A program made the translations under genes and the position numbers. A stretch of 64,000 bases of DNA from Phoronis australis (lineage: Eukaryota > Phoronida > Phoronidae): contig NMRA01000160.1 in NCBI GenBank assembly GCA_002633005.1, positions 728,591 through 792,590 on the forward strand. Reading direction: 5' to 3'. The notes beneath the pieces were generated by a model. That model saw nothing but the letters and a program-made list of their open reading frames with translations. It ran no database searches and was not told the origin of the DNA. How positions within the stretch are numbered: the stretch's first letter is position 1; each line of letters starts with the position of its first letter. Positions 45,901 to 56,749 of this stretch are shown piece by piece.

Positions 45901-46204
45901 ATTTGTGCTGAAGGTGATTACTTCAAATCACTTCAGTTCAAGGAGGGGAGTGGACAGAGATTCTGTAGGTGCTAAAAATTGAGTGAGTGCGTGGTTAAAA
46001 GTAGTTATTTTAGTACATTCTCCCTGTGCGCAATTACAACGGATATTCAACGTATCTGCAGTGTATTACGTAACTGTCACAACCATTGTGAACAATGCCG
46101 ACCAGTGGTGCAAAACCAAGAATGCCAACGAACCGTCCCAACCTGCGCAGTACCAACAGTATCATTCATAGATTACCTGGCCCCACAACAGCACATAATA
46201 AATA

Positions 46205-46505
46205 GAGAGTTACTGACCAAGCTGAATGCCAGATTTGATGGAGAAGGAGATAGATGAACTAAAACATCAATTTCAAGAGAAAATGGCTGCAAATGTCAAA
46301 CTCAAGGACTGCTAGAGAAAAAGGCGGACGACCTCGAAAATAGGTCCAGAAGGGACACTATTATTGTACATGGAGTGAAGCAGGAGGTCAACGAGTCATG
46401 GGACAAAATTGATGAACTTGTTCAACAAGTGGTTGATGATTTAAGAATAGGCGAGTTGTCTATTGACCGTCTTGGCAGAAAACAGCATAACAGAAATCGA
46501 CCATG
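46205..46505 (+). pseudogene. Fragment of non-LTR retrotransposon ORF1 (coiled coil/RRM type)
   Basis: Translation gives M-E-K-E-I-D-E-L-K-H-Q-F-Q-E-K then, after a one-base frameshift near 46310, LEKKADDLENRSRRDTIIVH-G and W-D-K-I-D-E-L-V-Q-Q-V-V-D-D-L. The L-E-x-K-x-D-D-L-E-N-R-S-R-R-x-x-I-x-x-H-G signature is typical of LINE ORF1 proteins. It is cut off at about 46507 by another repeat. Confidence 0.75.
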
Positions 46506-46506
46506 C

Positions 46507-46690
46507 AATCAGAGGGCCGTAGGAAGAAGGGGGGGGGGGTTGGGGTCCTGGCCCCCCAAAAAATTTTCAGGCGTCTGGGTTAAACCGTGGCAACCGACAT
46601 AGGCATGGTGCCGGGGACAGTCGACAAAAGAAAGACTGCGAAAAACGGATAAAAGAGAAAATTCATTTTAACAAATCTGTATCAGTGCAT
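46507..46690 (+). repeat. Dispersed repeat, also present inverted at 55175-55385
   Basis: 'TTTTCAGGCGTCTGGGTTAA', 'ACCGTGGCAACC' and 'GACTGCGAAAAACGGATAAA' occur here on + and in reverse complement at 55200-55340. At one end both have a G/C homopolymer (GGGGGGGGG at about 46533) next to a 'GGCC-TAGGAAG' word. Confidence 0.7.
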
Positions 46691-47470
46691 GCAGTTGTAT
46701 ATTAAAAGAATAATCCACGTGATATCGTTAACTCTGATCAGCGTTGGTAAATCACCGAGTATATCAATACGCACAGTCGTTTATCTTCAGTCGAACCCAT
46801 TATAGATTAATAGTTCATCGATTTTTAAAAATCGAAAACTAAACTTGGTTTTTTTCCATCTGAATACAGCTGTGGTATTTGTTTTTAACGAAAACTGTTG
46901 GTTAATGCATTTTGAAAATTCTCCAGTAAGTTCAGGCAGAGGTGTTTTCTACAGTTTAACGCCACCATATTGGAAATGGGTCAGAATGTTGCATTGTGGT
47001 TAAGCCGGTAAACAAGTACGTCGGCAAGCGTGGGGGCGAACCGGCCACAGGGAGGTTACGGTGTTGTGTGCCTGGCATGCTATAATACCAGTTAGCGAGA
47101 TTTTAGTTACTACCTGTTTCCCAAGGATCAAGAACTGCGTTAAACATGGGTCAGAGACATTAGTAGAGCTGGTAGCAAAGGCCGACTTCGTGAATTCTTT
47201 CCGATTTGGTAGCATAAAGTATGCAGTGCTCATTTTGAGGGCGGGAAGAAAACGTATCTTGGAAACTGCCCAACAATATCTCCCTTCAAAGAAACAGTAA
47301 CAAAATACTCTACGGCGGTTGGTAGTGAAAAAAACTTGTTTTCGCTTGACCAGAACCAAGCCAACATGAGCAATTTTGAGGATAATGCCTCTGCACAATC
47401 ACCTGTTCTGGGTCAACACACTTAACGTACGCTCACTATATGTAGGATAAAACGTGCAGAATATTATTAT
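46691..47470. other. Intergenic, no gene recognised
   Basis: Includes a 132-codon minus-strand ORF (47000-47398) and a shorter plus-strand ORF over the same bases. Neither has a recognisable domain. Confidence 0.35.
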
Positions 47471-47479
47471 TTACTTTCT

Positions 47480-48764
47480 AAAAAATTGTGAAGCATTGCT
47501 ATCAAATTACGATCATTTTTCATAAAATTGTGGTGGAAGTCCCAGGGCAAAATCTTGCCGACAAATGCGTAGCTGCCGGTCTCGCAATCGTCGTTAGGGC
47601 TTGAATTCTTGGATAAGAATACAGCTTAGACTCAACAAATTACCTGAAATCCTCCTCAAGTTTTCCAAATAGCGTCTCTAAGATTTTTAAGTTCTTGTGG
47701 AGTCTGGATTAACTGCAGATTAAGTCCAAATCTGCGCTAGATTGCAGCCCGCAACACGATAAAAATCTCTGGAGGAACACACATGTTGTTGTCACGTGAC
47801 GTTTGTTTTGAAGTTTGTATGCGTGTGTGTGCCAGTAAGCGTGCGTGTGCTTGTCATCAGAGTTCATTTGCCAGAGTAATGTAATGATGTAGGTGTGCAT
47901 TGTATCCAAAGAAATTAAGTCAAGCAGTCAAGCAGAGCGTGTTTTAATATTTAGGCCTAGCTTAGCACTTGCTGGCCTCATCTGCTAAAAAACGTTCGAG
48001 AATTTTTTCGGTAAGACCGATATGTCACTCATTGTGGAGTCGCCAGGTGAGTGGATGCGTGACCGTAGTGTAACAGCTATTTTCCGGAAGATTTGGGGTG
48101 TAAGGGTGCGAAGTGGTTTGACCTTAAAAACACCAATTACGATTAGTTAAATAATTTCTCTTAAAAAATGCAAAATTTTTTTACGGTATTAGAACCTTTC
48201 GGAAATTAGTGCCAATATTTATTTGCCGATGCTTTGTTACCCGTTTCATGAATAGATAGTTCCCGACTAAATGTCTTCGATGACAGCCGATATGCAGAGC
48301 GCACTTCTTGGCCGCGTGCTAACACTGGTCGATTTTTTTTATTAGTCTTCGATTCACGGTTTTCACGTGTACAAAGAAGTTTGGATTCCTGTTGAGGCCG
48401 GAGAAGATCTGTACCGGAAAGAAACAATGCAAGGCTGCTGACAAGTACGCTGAATCTCTTTTCAAAGTCCACACCCGCGTAGTGGGGCACATTCCTCGCA
48501 GGAGCAGCAAAACTTCTGCGTTCTTTTTGAATCGCGGCGTAAGTTTGAAGTGTATACGGACATAACAGTGAGACTCGTGGTCTACAAATTCAGGACTGTC
48601 GGATCTTTCAAATGATAAATTGGAGAAGTTAGAACTGTAGGTACATGTAAGGGCATTTTTCGCATGCAGTTCATGGGCTGGGCGCTTACTTTAGCAAAGT
48701 CTGAAAACGCGTTGGGGCACTTGTTGGGGCATGGGCGCTTATTAGGGCGAATAGCGGCAGAATT
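47480..48764 (+). mobile_element. HIRAN-like-domain element, copy A (degenerate)
   Basis: Aligns with the TIR-bounded element at 59472-61039: shared blocks include 'CCGCAGATTAAGTCCAAATC'-like sequence (here CTGCAGATTAAGTCC), 'GTCACGTGACGTTTGTTTTG' and the end GGGCGCTTATTAGGGCGAAT. Coding pieces on + read F-H-V-Y-K-E-V-W-I-P-V-E-A-G-E near 48355-48405 and, in another frame, D-K-Y-A-E-S-L-F...V-V-G-H-I-P-R-R near 48440-48500. The wording (xYHVYKxxWxPxxGE...DxYAV...VGHxPR...FLxRG) matches a HIRAN-like domain found in multicopy invertebrate proteins. Frameshifts are present. The left terminus is not preserved. Confidence 0.6.
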
Positions 48765-49119
48765 GCATACAGCAGCGTAGTTTAATGCACACAAATCACA
48801 CGTCATGCAAACCAATCGGCCATTCCATTTACCCTTATCAATCCCAATAGCCTTTGCGCACCCTAATTTCCGGACATGCGCAATCGTTAAATCGATTCGG
48901 TTGCAACTCCGCTAATAGCGGGTCTTGCTCGCACCGGACAATGCTGTCAACGCAACTGAGTCCGACTCTGGCGCCGCGATCTCTTTCACGGGTGGGGCAG
49001 TCATGTTTTTAAGTGCGTCAGTACTGTTTTGGGTGAGTCGGTCCGATTTAGAGGACCGGCGGTCATGTTATTTCTCACCCGTGTCTTTGGTCCCGGTAAA
49101 AGCAGCTCCGAAGGACGAG

Positions 49120-49190
49120 CGGTGAAGTCACGCATATCTTTAGAAATGCGTGACTTTCGTGTAAACGTACTATTCACGGCATGTCCAAAC
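49120..49190. repeat. Perfect 11-bp hairpin within a dispersed repeat
   Basis: AAGTCACGCAT (49125-49135) pairs with ATGCGTGACTT (49146-49156) around a 10-base loop. The flanking GTAAACGTACTATTCACGG is the reverse complement of a stretch near 43455-43475, so the hairpin belongs to a repeat end. Confidence 0.6.
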
Positions 49191-49326
49191 CAATCTGAAC
49201 AATAATATGATCTAAATTCTTGTTTATAATTACATTGCTATATTCTTAACATTAACTGAATTGTACGTCGCTATCCAAAGTTATTTGCATATTTACTGCC
49301 GTGGTGTTGTAACGTCATTGTTGTAA

Positions 49327-49695
49327 CGGAGAATAGAAACGGCGCCATTTTCGTTCATCGTTACACATCTGTGGCGTGGTGTAAGGGAACACAAAGGAAA
49401 CAATGTGTGTCCAAGCGAGTACAGCAGCGTAGATGAGGAATACTTTGAAAGATACAGGGACGGACAGGTGGACTTTTCAGATGATTCCGACCATTCGGAC
49501 GTGAAGGAGGAGGTGACAGATCCCATACGAACAATTTGTGTTCACAGCTTTTCTGTAGTGGAGCCGAATTCTCCTTCGATCCCTTTCACGGCCCTTTCTC
49601 CGGTCGTCGAAGACTCAGCCGCAGCCGGCTGGGTCGTCCAGTGAACATCCACGGGCAGAAGGTGCGCAGGAGTTGCGATTGGATGTTAGTGACTG
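49327..49695 (+). pseudogene. Upstream exon of a gene with a P2X7-C-terminal-like cysteine domain (frameshifted)
   Basis: An open frame reads P-S-E-Y-S-S-V-D-E-E-Y-F-E-R-Y-R-D-G-Q-V then a Ser/Asp/Glu-rich stretch to about 49625. In the next frame the sequence continues S-S-S-E-H-P-R-A-E-G-A-Q-E-L-R-L-D-V-S-D-W and ends at the donor TG|GTAAGAAT. An acidic, Y/E-rich leader before D-W-C-x-C-G-x-C is usual in this family. One base must have been lost or gained near 49620-49630 (mutation or assembly error). There is no in-frame ATG, so either another exon precedes it or it is a relic. Confidence 0.5.
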
Positions 49696-49911
49696 GTAAG
49701 AATATTATCCATATGTATCCCATAACCGCGTATTATTATATACTTGGTCTTTTTTAACTCAAAAGTAGAGGCTTTATAAGTTAGTCCCAGATGCCCACTT
49801 CCCCACTGGTGAATTGTGTTTCAGCCGTGGATTAATACCCGTTTCAGTGAATAAAAACTGGGATTTTTTGTATTTTGGCAAATCACTCAAAACGTGTTTG
49901 ATCTCTGATTA

Positions 49912-49985
49912 TTTGTAGACCGTGTGGCTCAGTGCTTTGTGCTCGTGAGACTCAGGTTCGAATCCTGGCTTTCACTGGCGGGACA
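49912..49985 (+). repeat. tRNA-derived SINE head or tRNA relic
   Basis: The A-box-like TGGCTCAGTGC and the perfect B-box GGTTCGAATCC, with a T-arm CAGG...CCTG, lie at tRNA-like spacing. The anticodon arm is shortened and no acceptor stem forms, so this is not a functional tRNA gene. It lies inside the intron of the P2X7-C-like gene. Confidence 0.6.
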
Positions 49986-51054
49986 ATTGAGCATTGCACA
50001 AAATTGTCTTCTACTTATCTGAGACTGATCTCGGTGTTACTAGTGAGTGAATAAGTGTATGCAAGGGAATCATTAATAGCCACTTTGGAATAATCGACTG
50101 TGAAGTGCACAGAAGAGGATGAAAGAGTCCCAATTTTTTAATTTAGACTTTCTCACCTCAGTGTTGAGGGTGGGGGGGGGAGATAATTCTATAGCCAATA
50201 AAACAGATCACGGTCATTTTCGTACTCAAGGGCCAAGGCAACTCGGACCCATATCAATCTACACATGTGTTCCAAAACAGTTTTATTTTGTGAGGCGATG
50301 CTTGAAATGGAAACAACCATTTCATGTCGATGTACATTGACCCAATGTTGCCATCATTTATAAATAAAACATGGTACATGGCCTGTGTACTAGTCGACTA
50401 CTTGGGTAGGAACCGCCTGGTAAAGTTTCTGTAGAGTATAGAGGGTATACCATTGGATTGGTGATTGCCCATACAGCATAACGGAGAAGTTTTAAGAAAT
50501 ATATAATGTAATATTTAAAATATGGGCGACCCTTTGAGTGGCAACCTTGGTTTTCAAGTTGGTTTGCCCCATTGGCACTGTCTACTTTGATTAATGGCAT
50601 GTGGGTGCCGATAGGGTTCAGATTGGGAGACCAGATCTCACGATTACTTACATAACAATCCCCTTCATCACTGAATCAGGGCAACTACCTTGTGTCTTAG
50701 GGTCAGCTAAAAAACAAACAACTAATGTCTATTACTATATCCCCCGGGCATGATCTTGGTTGTAGCATTGTTCATTTGTATGAAAAGTAAATATCTTTAC
50801 TATATATGATCAATTTGTATGAAAAAATAAATAGGTTGTGATGTTCCAAATTTTGTTTTTTGGAAACAGATTTTATTTTTTTTTCTGTTGTAAACAGGTC
50901 GCTGCTCAAGTGGGGTTTACTCTGAACAATCACTTGTCTTGAAAACTGAAGTCGTATGCAGCCCCCTCCGTTGGCAGACGCACTCTTGGAAATTTTGCAA
51001 TTCGAAATTTTGTTGTTTACTGAAGTAATGTATTATTGTTGACATATCTTGCAG

Positions 51055-51104
51055 GTGCATCTGTGGCAACTGTCAGACAACCCCATTTGTTGAAGAAAGA
51101 GTAT
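51055..51104 (+). pseudogene. P2X7-C-like exon, left half (interrupted by a transposon)
   Basis: Acceptor ATATCTTGCAG. G completes the Trp codon from 49695, giving D-W-C-I-C-G-N-C-Q-T-T-P-F-V-E-E-R-V. The W-C-x-C-G-x-C pattern is the zinc-binding start of the domain found at the C-terminus of P2X7 receptors and in many stand-alone invertebrate proteins. The exon stops at TAT (51102-51104), where a 5.5-kb element is inserted. It resumes at 56639. Confidence 0.75.
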
Positions 51105-51835
51105 TAGTCCAGGCCCTTAACCCGAAAACGTTTACACCTCGGATTAAAGCAAGAAATTTGGCACACTGGTACTTTTTGACATGCTGAATCTCATGGGGGT
51201 CGGTTGCCCAAATTTTGAGGTCAAGGTCAAGGTCAAATCTTGAAAAACAAAATGGCCGCCAAGTAACACTTCTTTGGTTGCTTAAGAGGTGATCACACAT
51301 TTTAAGGCTAGGTAATGGTACTTTCTTAACTAGAAATCTATCAAAATGACATTGCAATATATTTTCCTTATAATATGAAAACCCCTCATTTGCATAAATC
51401 CAATATGGCGGCCAAAATTTAACTAACCAACTACAATTTTTACAAAAGCATCTATTTTGATCTGGTGCAAGACTAATAATACAAAAACAAATAGGTTCTC
51501 TTACCAAAAATGAAATAGATTTATCATTAATTTGATTTGTACAATTACTATGAAAATTCGGTTGATGTTATGAGAAAGAGGCCAATATATGCATAGCACT
51601 TGACAGACTACCAAAAACTCGGAGGCCAGCTTTGATAAATGACGTTAATATGCTTGTTCTAGCTCCTGTCTACATAATATAAACCGATTGTCAACTGCTT
51701 ATAATATCAACACAATAAAACGGATTAATGTCAAATTGTCATTGTAGCTCACATAATTCAATTAACCGTGACACTATCATCTGTTCCTTTGCGCCAAAAC
51801 AAACCACGTCACTGACGTGTTCCCTGGCATTTGCT

Positions 51836-52700
51836 AAGCGTTGTGCATGCTAAGGAATTACATCCACATCACTTGCCGCATAGTTGAAAGCTCTTGCAAC
51901 CACACTTAATGAGCTGCTGACCAGATTTGGAGACTTCAGGCATGTCTGTCCAGCCTGGTGTCCATTGTTGGTCTGTGTCTCTCTGCCATCCAAACCCCTC
52001 TGGACCCATCTGCCAGCTTGATACAAGCATTTGTAAACATTCTTTATCAGTGGAGATTGGGTAGGCGATAAATTTGGCATGATCTGAACTTTTGGGGGAA
52101 AGCTCCTTTTGTAAAGTATTGACCTGGCTGGTTTTGGTTTTGGCTTTTCGATGTTAAACGAAACATGTAAATGTCATTTGTTATGAACTCCTGACTGTCG
52201 ATGGTGAGTTGGTGAAACGAATTAAAATTGCCGGCATGAGAATGCCTGAGTAGCATCAGGGTTAGCTTTCCATGTCTTCCATGCTGTTTTCTTTCCTTCT
52301 CCATAGAACTGGGATGTTGTGTCCGACCCTGTTAAGGCATGAAACTGGTAGAGCTACACACAAATCGTACCCAAGCTGGTCAAACACGCTACTGGCAAAG
52401 AGCTCTCGCACGTTCTTTCAAGCTTTAACCACTACCCGTACTAGAATTGCTGGTTGCAAAGCCTTAAACTAATCAAAACACCAAAGAACGACCACAACAT
52501 CAGTATCCACTGTAGTAACCAGTATTCTCTGATTACCTTTGATGAAACGTCTGCAATGTACAAGCCCATAGGGGTGTCCGACTCCTCATGGTCGCACAGT
52601 GGTATGTCAGAACCAGAGGAAAGAACAGACTGGCAGTAGGTAACATATATGTCTTGCTCTGGAGAACAGGCGATTGTCAAACAATTCCTCTTAATTCTTC
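51836..52700 (-). pseudogene. Decayed coding region of a multicopy invertebrate protein with a C-terminal Cys cluster
   Basis: Read on the minus strand from about 52700 downward, in changing frames: I-P-L-C-D-H-E-E-S-D-T (about 52600), I-L-V-T-T-V-D-T-D-V-V-V-V-L (about 52530), S-D-T-T-S-Q-F-Y-G-E-G-K-K-T-A-W-K-T-W (about 52320), K-N-V-Y-K-C-L-Y-Q-A-G-R-W-V-Q-R (about 52040), then W-T-P-G-W-T-D-M-P-E-V-S-K and L-I-K-C-G-C-K (about 51890). This order (HEE-DT, VDTDVVV, G-K-KTAW-W, YQAG..W, LP-SK..LIKCGCK) is one I recall from uncharacterised repeat-encoded proteins of marine invertebrates that end in a CXC-like cluster. Several frameshifts and a stop inside the Cys cluster make it a pseudogene. 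The function is unknown. Confidence 0.6.
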
Positions 52701-54471
52701 GAGTTTTGCAAGAAATTCCGGAAGTTCAGAGACAGTCGCATTTGGGGTGAAACTTTGGCAAGGTCACCTGAACCTCTATCAGCTTTTGCGGTGGCCTTCA
52801 AGCTGCCAAGGTACACTTTTTGAGAAGCAAAACGTCTGGTGTTGTTTATAGCGCATGATCTGGCCTCCTTAGGTAGTAACTGACACTGAATGACATCTGG
52901 CAACTAAGACTCCAAAATAAAAATATCATGCTTGTATTGCCCCCCCCCCTTCTTCCCGAGTTCTGCACCTTCCAATGAGTGACCACGCCAGGTTTGGTTC
53001 AGTTTCAGTCCTAAAGTCGCAGAATCATTCTTCTGTGGTCAGCTGTAACGAGACCTACAATTTTTTGGGACGGTGCTTACTCTTAAAAAAACTTCCAGCA
53101 TGAGAGCGCTTTGTCAGAAATGCCAAGCACATGCAGCGTTGTAAGACAGAGACGTTTTTGTTTCCCTATATCCACAGAAGTGCTTTGAGCAGCGTGTAGA
53201 ACGGTTCATTTCGCTTCTCTACACGACTATGGTAAACACGGTGTTTTGAAAAAGTCCATTTTTGAGGGCATTTTCAAAAATTAACATATTTGCTTGATGA
53301 ATTCAGTCAGTGCCACGTCGTGCATCAAATGAAGGTGAGAGTTGCCGGTTCCGTACCAGTTATCATCGTCATACCACGTCATTTCCCGCCGAACTACGGC
53401 CAGTCAATGAATGTATATTGTGTTTATTGAAATACCTTTAGGCAATCATTAGTTTTAGAAGAATTATTAAAGTTTGACTTGTGGCAAAATTGCGTAGCGT
53501 TTTAAGACGCATGTTCATATTGATGTCATTCAGCATTTAATTCCAAAATCCAACATCGCCAACACCACGGATATTTGTCAATTTTGATATATGTAACCCT
53601 TCTCTTGTTGCAACAACTAAATACACATGGTTTCTAGAACGTTCTAAAGTTTCAATTTACGTTTATCAATTATAACAGACGAAACGAGATGTAATTACAG
53701 AAATTTATAAGCAGTAATAGAATCATGGCGGCAGGACGGGATTAAACTGGAACCCTCTGGTACAACACTTCGGGGCGGCAGGTGGCACCAGTGGATTATT
53801 AATTAAAATGCGTTTTAATTGCCCGACTTACTTGAATGAATCTATGTAATATTTCTGATGCTAAAATGTTTAGTGCCGATCATCACGAATTGGGTCGCCT
53901 CTCCCTCCCCTTCTCCGAAGAGGGTTCCGCACGAGACAAATCTCCTTCCATCCTAGCTACACGTAGGCCTAAGCCCCTCAGGATGTTCACAGAAGTCCGT
54001 GCCCTGACTGCTGCATAGTTCTGTATGCATTATACATTGCTCCTTGCTAGTTCAAAGGCTTAGTTTTGCCCCTTATATTTACCATCAATCTTAATGAACT
54101 TGTACGTAAAAGTTCGTCTTCTTCACTGTCTTAATCATATTTTCTGAAACTTAGAATACATGTAAGTAATGCTTGTGTAAAAATCTTGCACCTCCATTTT
54201 GGTTGATATGAATTCTGATGAAACTGATCATCGTTCACATATATCTGTCTGATCATCGTTTACGGATCGTTTTTGGTCCGTGAAAAAAAATCGTATAAAT
54301 TAGCCTACTAGGGCTGATGAAAAAACTTAGATCTTATATTACACCTTTCGTTAATATTAATTCTTATCAACATCTTATAACATGGCATACCATTCTTAGA
54401 AATAATCGAAATTAATCTATTTTAAAGAATCATTTTTAATAAATTTTATCAACCATAACTGATTGTGTACA

Positions 54472-54535
54472 CCTGTCGTGCACGCGCAGACACAGTGCCT
54501 GTGTACACCTGTCGTGCACGCGCAGATATACATGT
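54472..54535. repeat. Direct duplication of a 28-bp GTGTACACCTGTCGTGCACG unit
   Basis: Two copies about 37 bp apart. Each contains the palindromic words GTGTACAC and GTGCAC and the shared tail CGCAGA. Confidence 0.7.
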
Positions 54536-55174
54536 ATACAAAGGGACATTTCCCCCGAACTGCTCCACCGAGAGAGGGTACCATCTGAAATGGGACACTA
54601 AGGCTAAACATCGATAAGCTTGGAAAAACGTGACAGTTCATTTCACCCTCGTGTGGTCCCAAATCGATGCAGGGAGTGACCTCCTCCACCATGAAAGCAC
54701 GATTTTACAAAAAAAACAACAGGAAAATGGAGGTAATCGATTCCAACATTGGCCCTTTCACCGTGGGCGGCCCCGTTAGAATTTCTTAATAAAAACACAA
54801 AAAGATGGCCACTTGCATGTCGTCAATGGCCTCCTTCAAAGGCGAGGCCCCTGGCTAAACATGAAAATATCTATATTTTCAAATATCAGGAAATGCGCAG
54901 CAATTGATGTTATCTGTCAGGTCATCAATTTTTCTCAAGTGATATACAGTTTCGAGAAAAAAAAATAAAGCGAAAGATGTCTCCGTTATCCCTTACCAGA
55001 GAGGGGCCTCTAGAAAAATATAGTTTTGCATTCGCAAAATTTGACAGATTGAATCTAAACATCCATTAAATTAGTACGCTCTGCAAAAGCTTCGCTTTAC
55101 AAATTCTCTCTTGCGTTTAGACGATCTGTGCTGCAAAAGCTAAGACCCTAACGACAGTGTCCTGGCCAGTGTTC

Positions 55175-55390
55175 TCAAAAGGTAAACCGTGCACTGATGC
55201 AGATTTGTTAAAAATTCTCTTGAATTTTCTCTTTTATCCGTTTTTCGCAGTCTTTATTCTCTCGACTGTTCCTGGCACCACGCCTATGTGGGTTGCCACG
55301 GTTTAACCCAGACGCCTGAAAATTTTTGAGGGGGCCCGTGCCCCTCGCTTCCCCCCCCCTTGCCCCGCTTCCTATGGCCCTGGAACTGTA
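55175..55390 (-). repeat. Inverted copy of the dispersed repeat at 46507-46690
   Basis: TTTATCCGTTTTTCGCAGTC, GGTTGCCACGGT and TTAACCCAGACGCCTGAAAA are reverse complements of the + copy. It ends in a C9 run near 55354 and CCTATGGCCCTGG. Confidence 0.7.
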
Positions 55391-55719
55391 TGCAAATTTA
55401 CTGACACATTTCAAATTCCGTGGTTGTTGATACGTTTTATGCATATTGTATGAAAAGTTTCACATCTAGAGTGCGAAATTATGTTTCCACGACATCATTT
55501 TACTTTTGATTTTACAACGCCGTCAGCAATTCAACATAAAGTTTACGTTGGTGCAATTTCACGCATTTCGTATTTGTAGGTTGATTCGATTTTACCACCT
55601 TTCAAGGTGAACAAAAGTTGATAAACCGATGTCAAGACCGGAGAGGCCACTGGTGAACGAACAGCAAATGGTTAAATGTTTGTTTGGCCAAAGCTCACCC
55701 GCTAAGTCGTAAAATGGTA

Positions 55720-55890
55720 ATTGCCGACCCAGGACACGCATAATCGGTCGTCTATTCTAGGCGACCACTTTGCCGACCCAAGTGCCGACCGCAGAGGCGA
55801 ATCAGCAGACGGCTTCTAGCAGACCATTGTTGGTCGGCTGCTGGTCAGCTAGACGGCCGGTCGTCGACCAATTTCCGACCGGTCGGACAA
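55720..55890. other. GC-rich island of GGTCGGC/GCCGACC words
   Basis: At least eight occurrences of GCCGACC, GGTCGGC or close variants in 170 bp of otherwise AT-rich DNA, ending in the 14-bp perfect palindrome TCCGACCGGTCGGA (55874-55887). Probably subterminal sequence of another element. Confidence 0.5.
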
Positions 55891-56638
55891 AAATTCGTGA
55901 TGTGTGCTGTAAAACCTGATTTTTTATTTCATTCTACAGGAAACCATGAATGACCTAAATTACTTTAATTGGTTTAGTTTATGTGACAATCAAGTTCAAA
56001 CTAAAATATAAACACATTAATTAACAAAGTTACCTTCAGCTATGATCAAATTAAAAATGATGATAAAAGTTTCAGCAATTGTTCTTTGAAAATTTAGCAA
56101 GATGTCCGATATCCTTTTAATTTCGGAGACAATTTGTTACATAATTAACCATAAATATTGTAACAAAAACATTTAAAAATGAATTTCTGTTAAAGGTAAA
56201 ACATTTTAGAGTTGATTTAATGCATATTCATACTAGTTTAACAGTTTTTCTCAGCCAGAGAAAACAATTAGACTTATTTTTCATTGAAAATGTATATGCT
56301 ATATTAATTAGGATAATTACCATCGTAAGTGTCAGGAAAATTACTTTTTTACTTTTAACTTATTTGTACAACTTATTAACATTAATTTTAAATCAAAATA
56401 AAGCCTCTTGCTTATCACCTGAAACAGTAATGAAACAGATATTTCGTCTGAAGCCATTTCAAAAAAATTACCCACATGACCTTTGACCTTGATTTGACCT
56501 TGACCTTGACCTCAAATTTCGGGCAACCGACCCCCATGAGATTCAGCGTGTCCCAAAGTATCTGTGTACCAAATTTGGTGCTTTAATCCTGGGTGTAAAT
56601 GTTTTGGGGTTTTTGGCTGCTAAGGGACCGGACTATAT

Positions 56639-56748
56639 GTTGTCAAGAGGTCGACAAGGTTGTTGCAAAACTTGAACAGCCCATGTTGTCATTCCAGCAT
56701 GCACAGTATCCAGCATCAGAGCTTTCTACCCGCCGCCAGGAAAACTAA
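56639..56748 (+). pseudogene. P2X7-C-like exon, right half
   Basis: After the second TAT the frame resumes C-C-Q-E-V-D-K-V-V-A-K-L-E-Q-P and continues to a TAA at 56746. The C-C-x-E motif follows W-C-x-C-G-x-C at the family's usual distance once the transposon is removed. The reading frame after K-L-E-Q does not show the usual downstream Cys/His motifs, so the domain is also truncated, or an unrecognised splice follows. Confidence 0.7.
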
Positions 56749-56749
56749 A

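Larger units (their letters stand above)
51105..56635. mobile_element. 5.5-kb TIR DNA transposon inserted in the P2X7-C-like exon
   Basis: The left end TAGTCCAGGCCCTTA and the right end TAAGGGACCGGACTA are inverted. Homology of the arms continues inward for roughly 150 bp (GTTTACACC...GGATTAAAGC, TGAATCTCATGGGGGTCGGT and a TCAAGGTCAAGG run, each reverse-complemented at the right end). TAT is duplicated at 51102-51104 and 56636-56638, and removing the element plus one TAT restores the host reading frame. The 3-bp duplication would suit a PIF/Harbinger-like or CACTA-like group, but no transposase was found to decide. The interior carries a minus-strand coding relic (51836-52700) and other repeats. 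Confidence 0.8.

Noticed and set aside
49912-49985. Functional tRNA gene
   Set aside because: The B-box is perfect, but no acceptor stem or full anticodon arm can be formed.
51073-51507. 144-codon minus-strand ORF
   Set aside because: It lies largely in the inverted-repeat arm of the transposon and has no domain.
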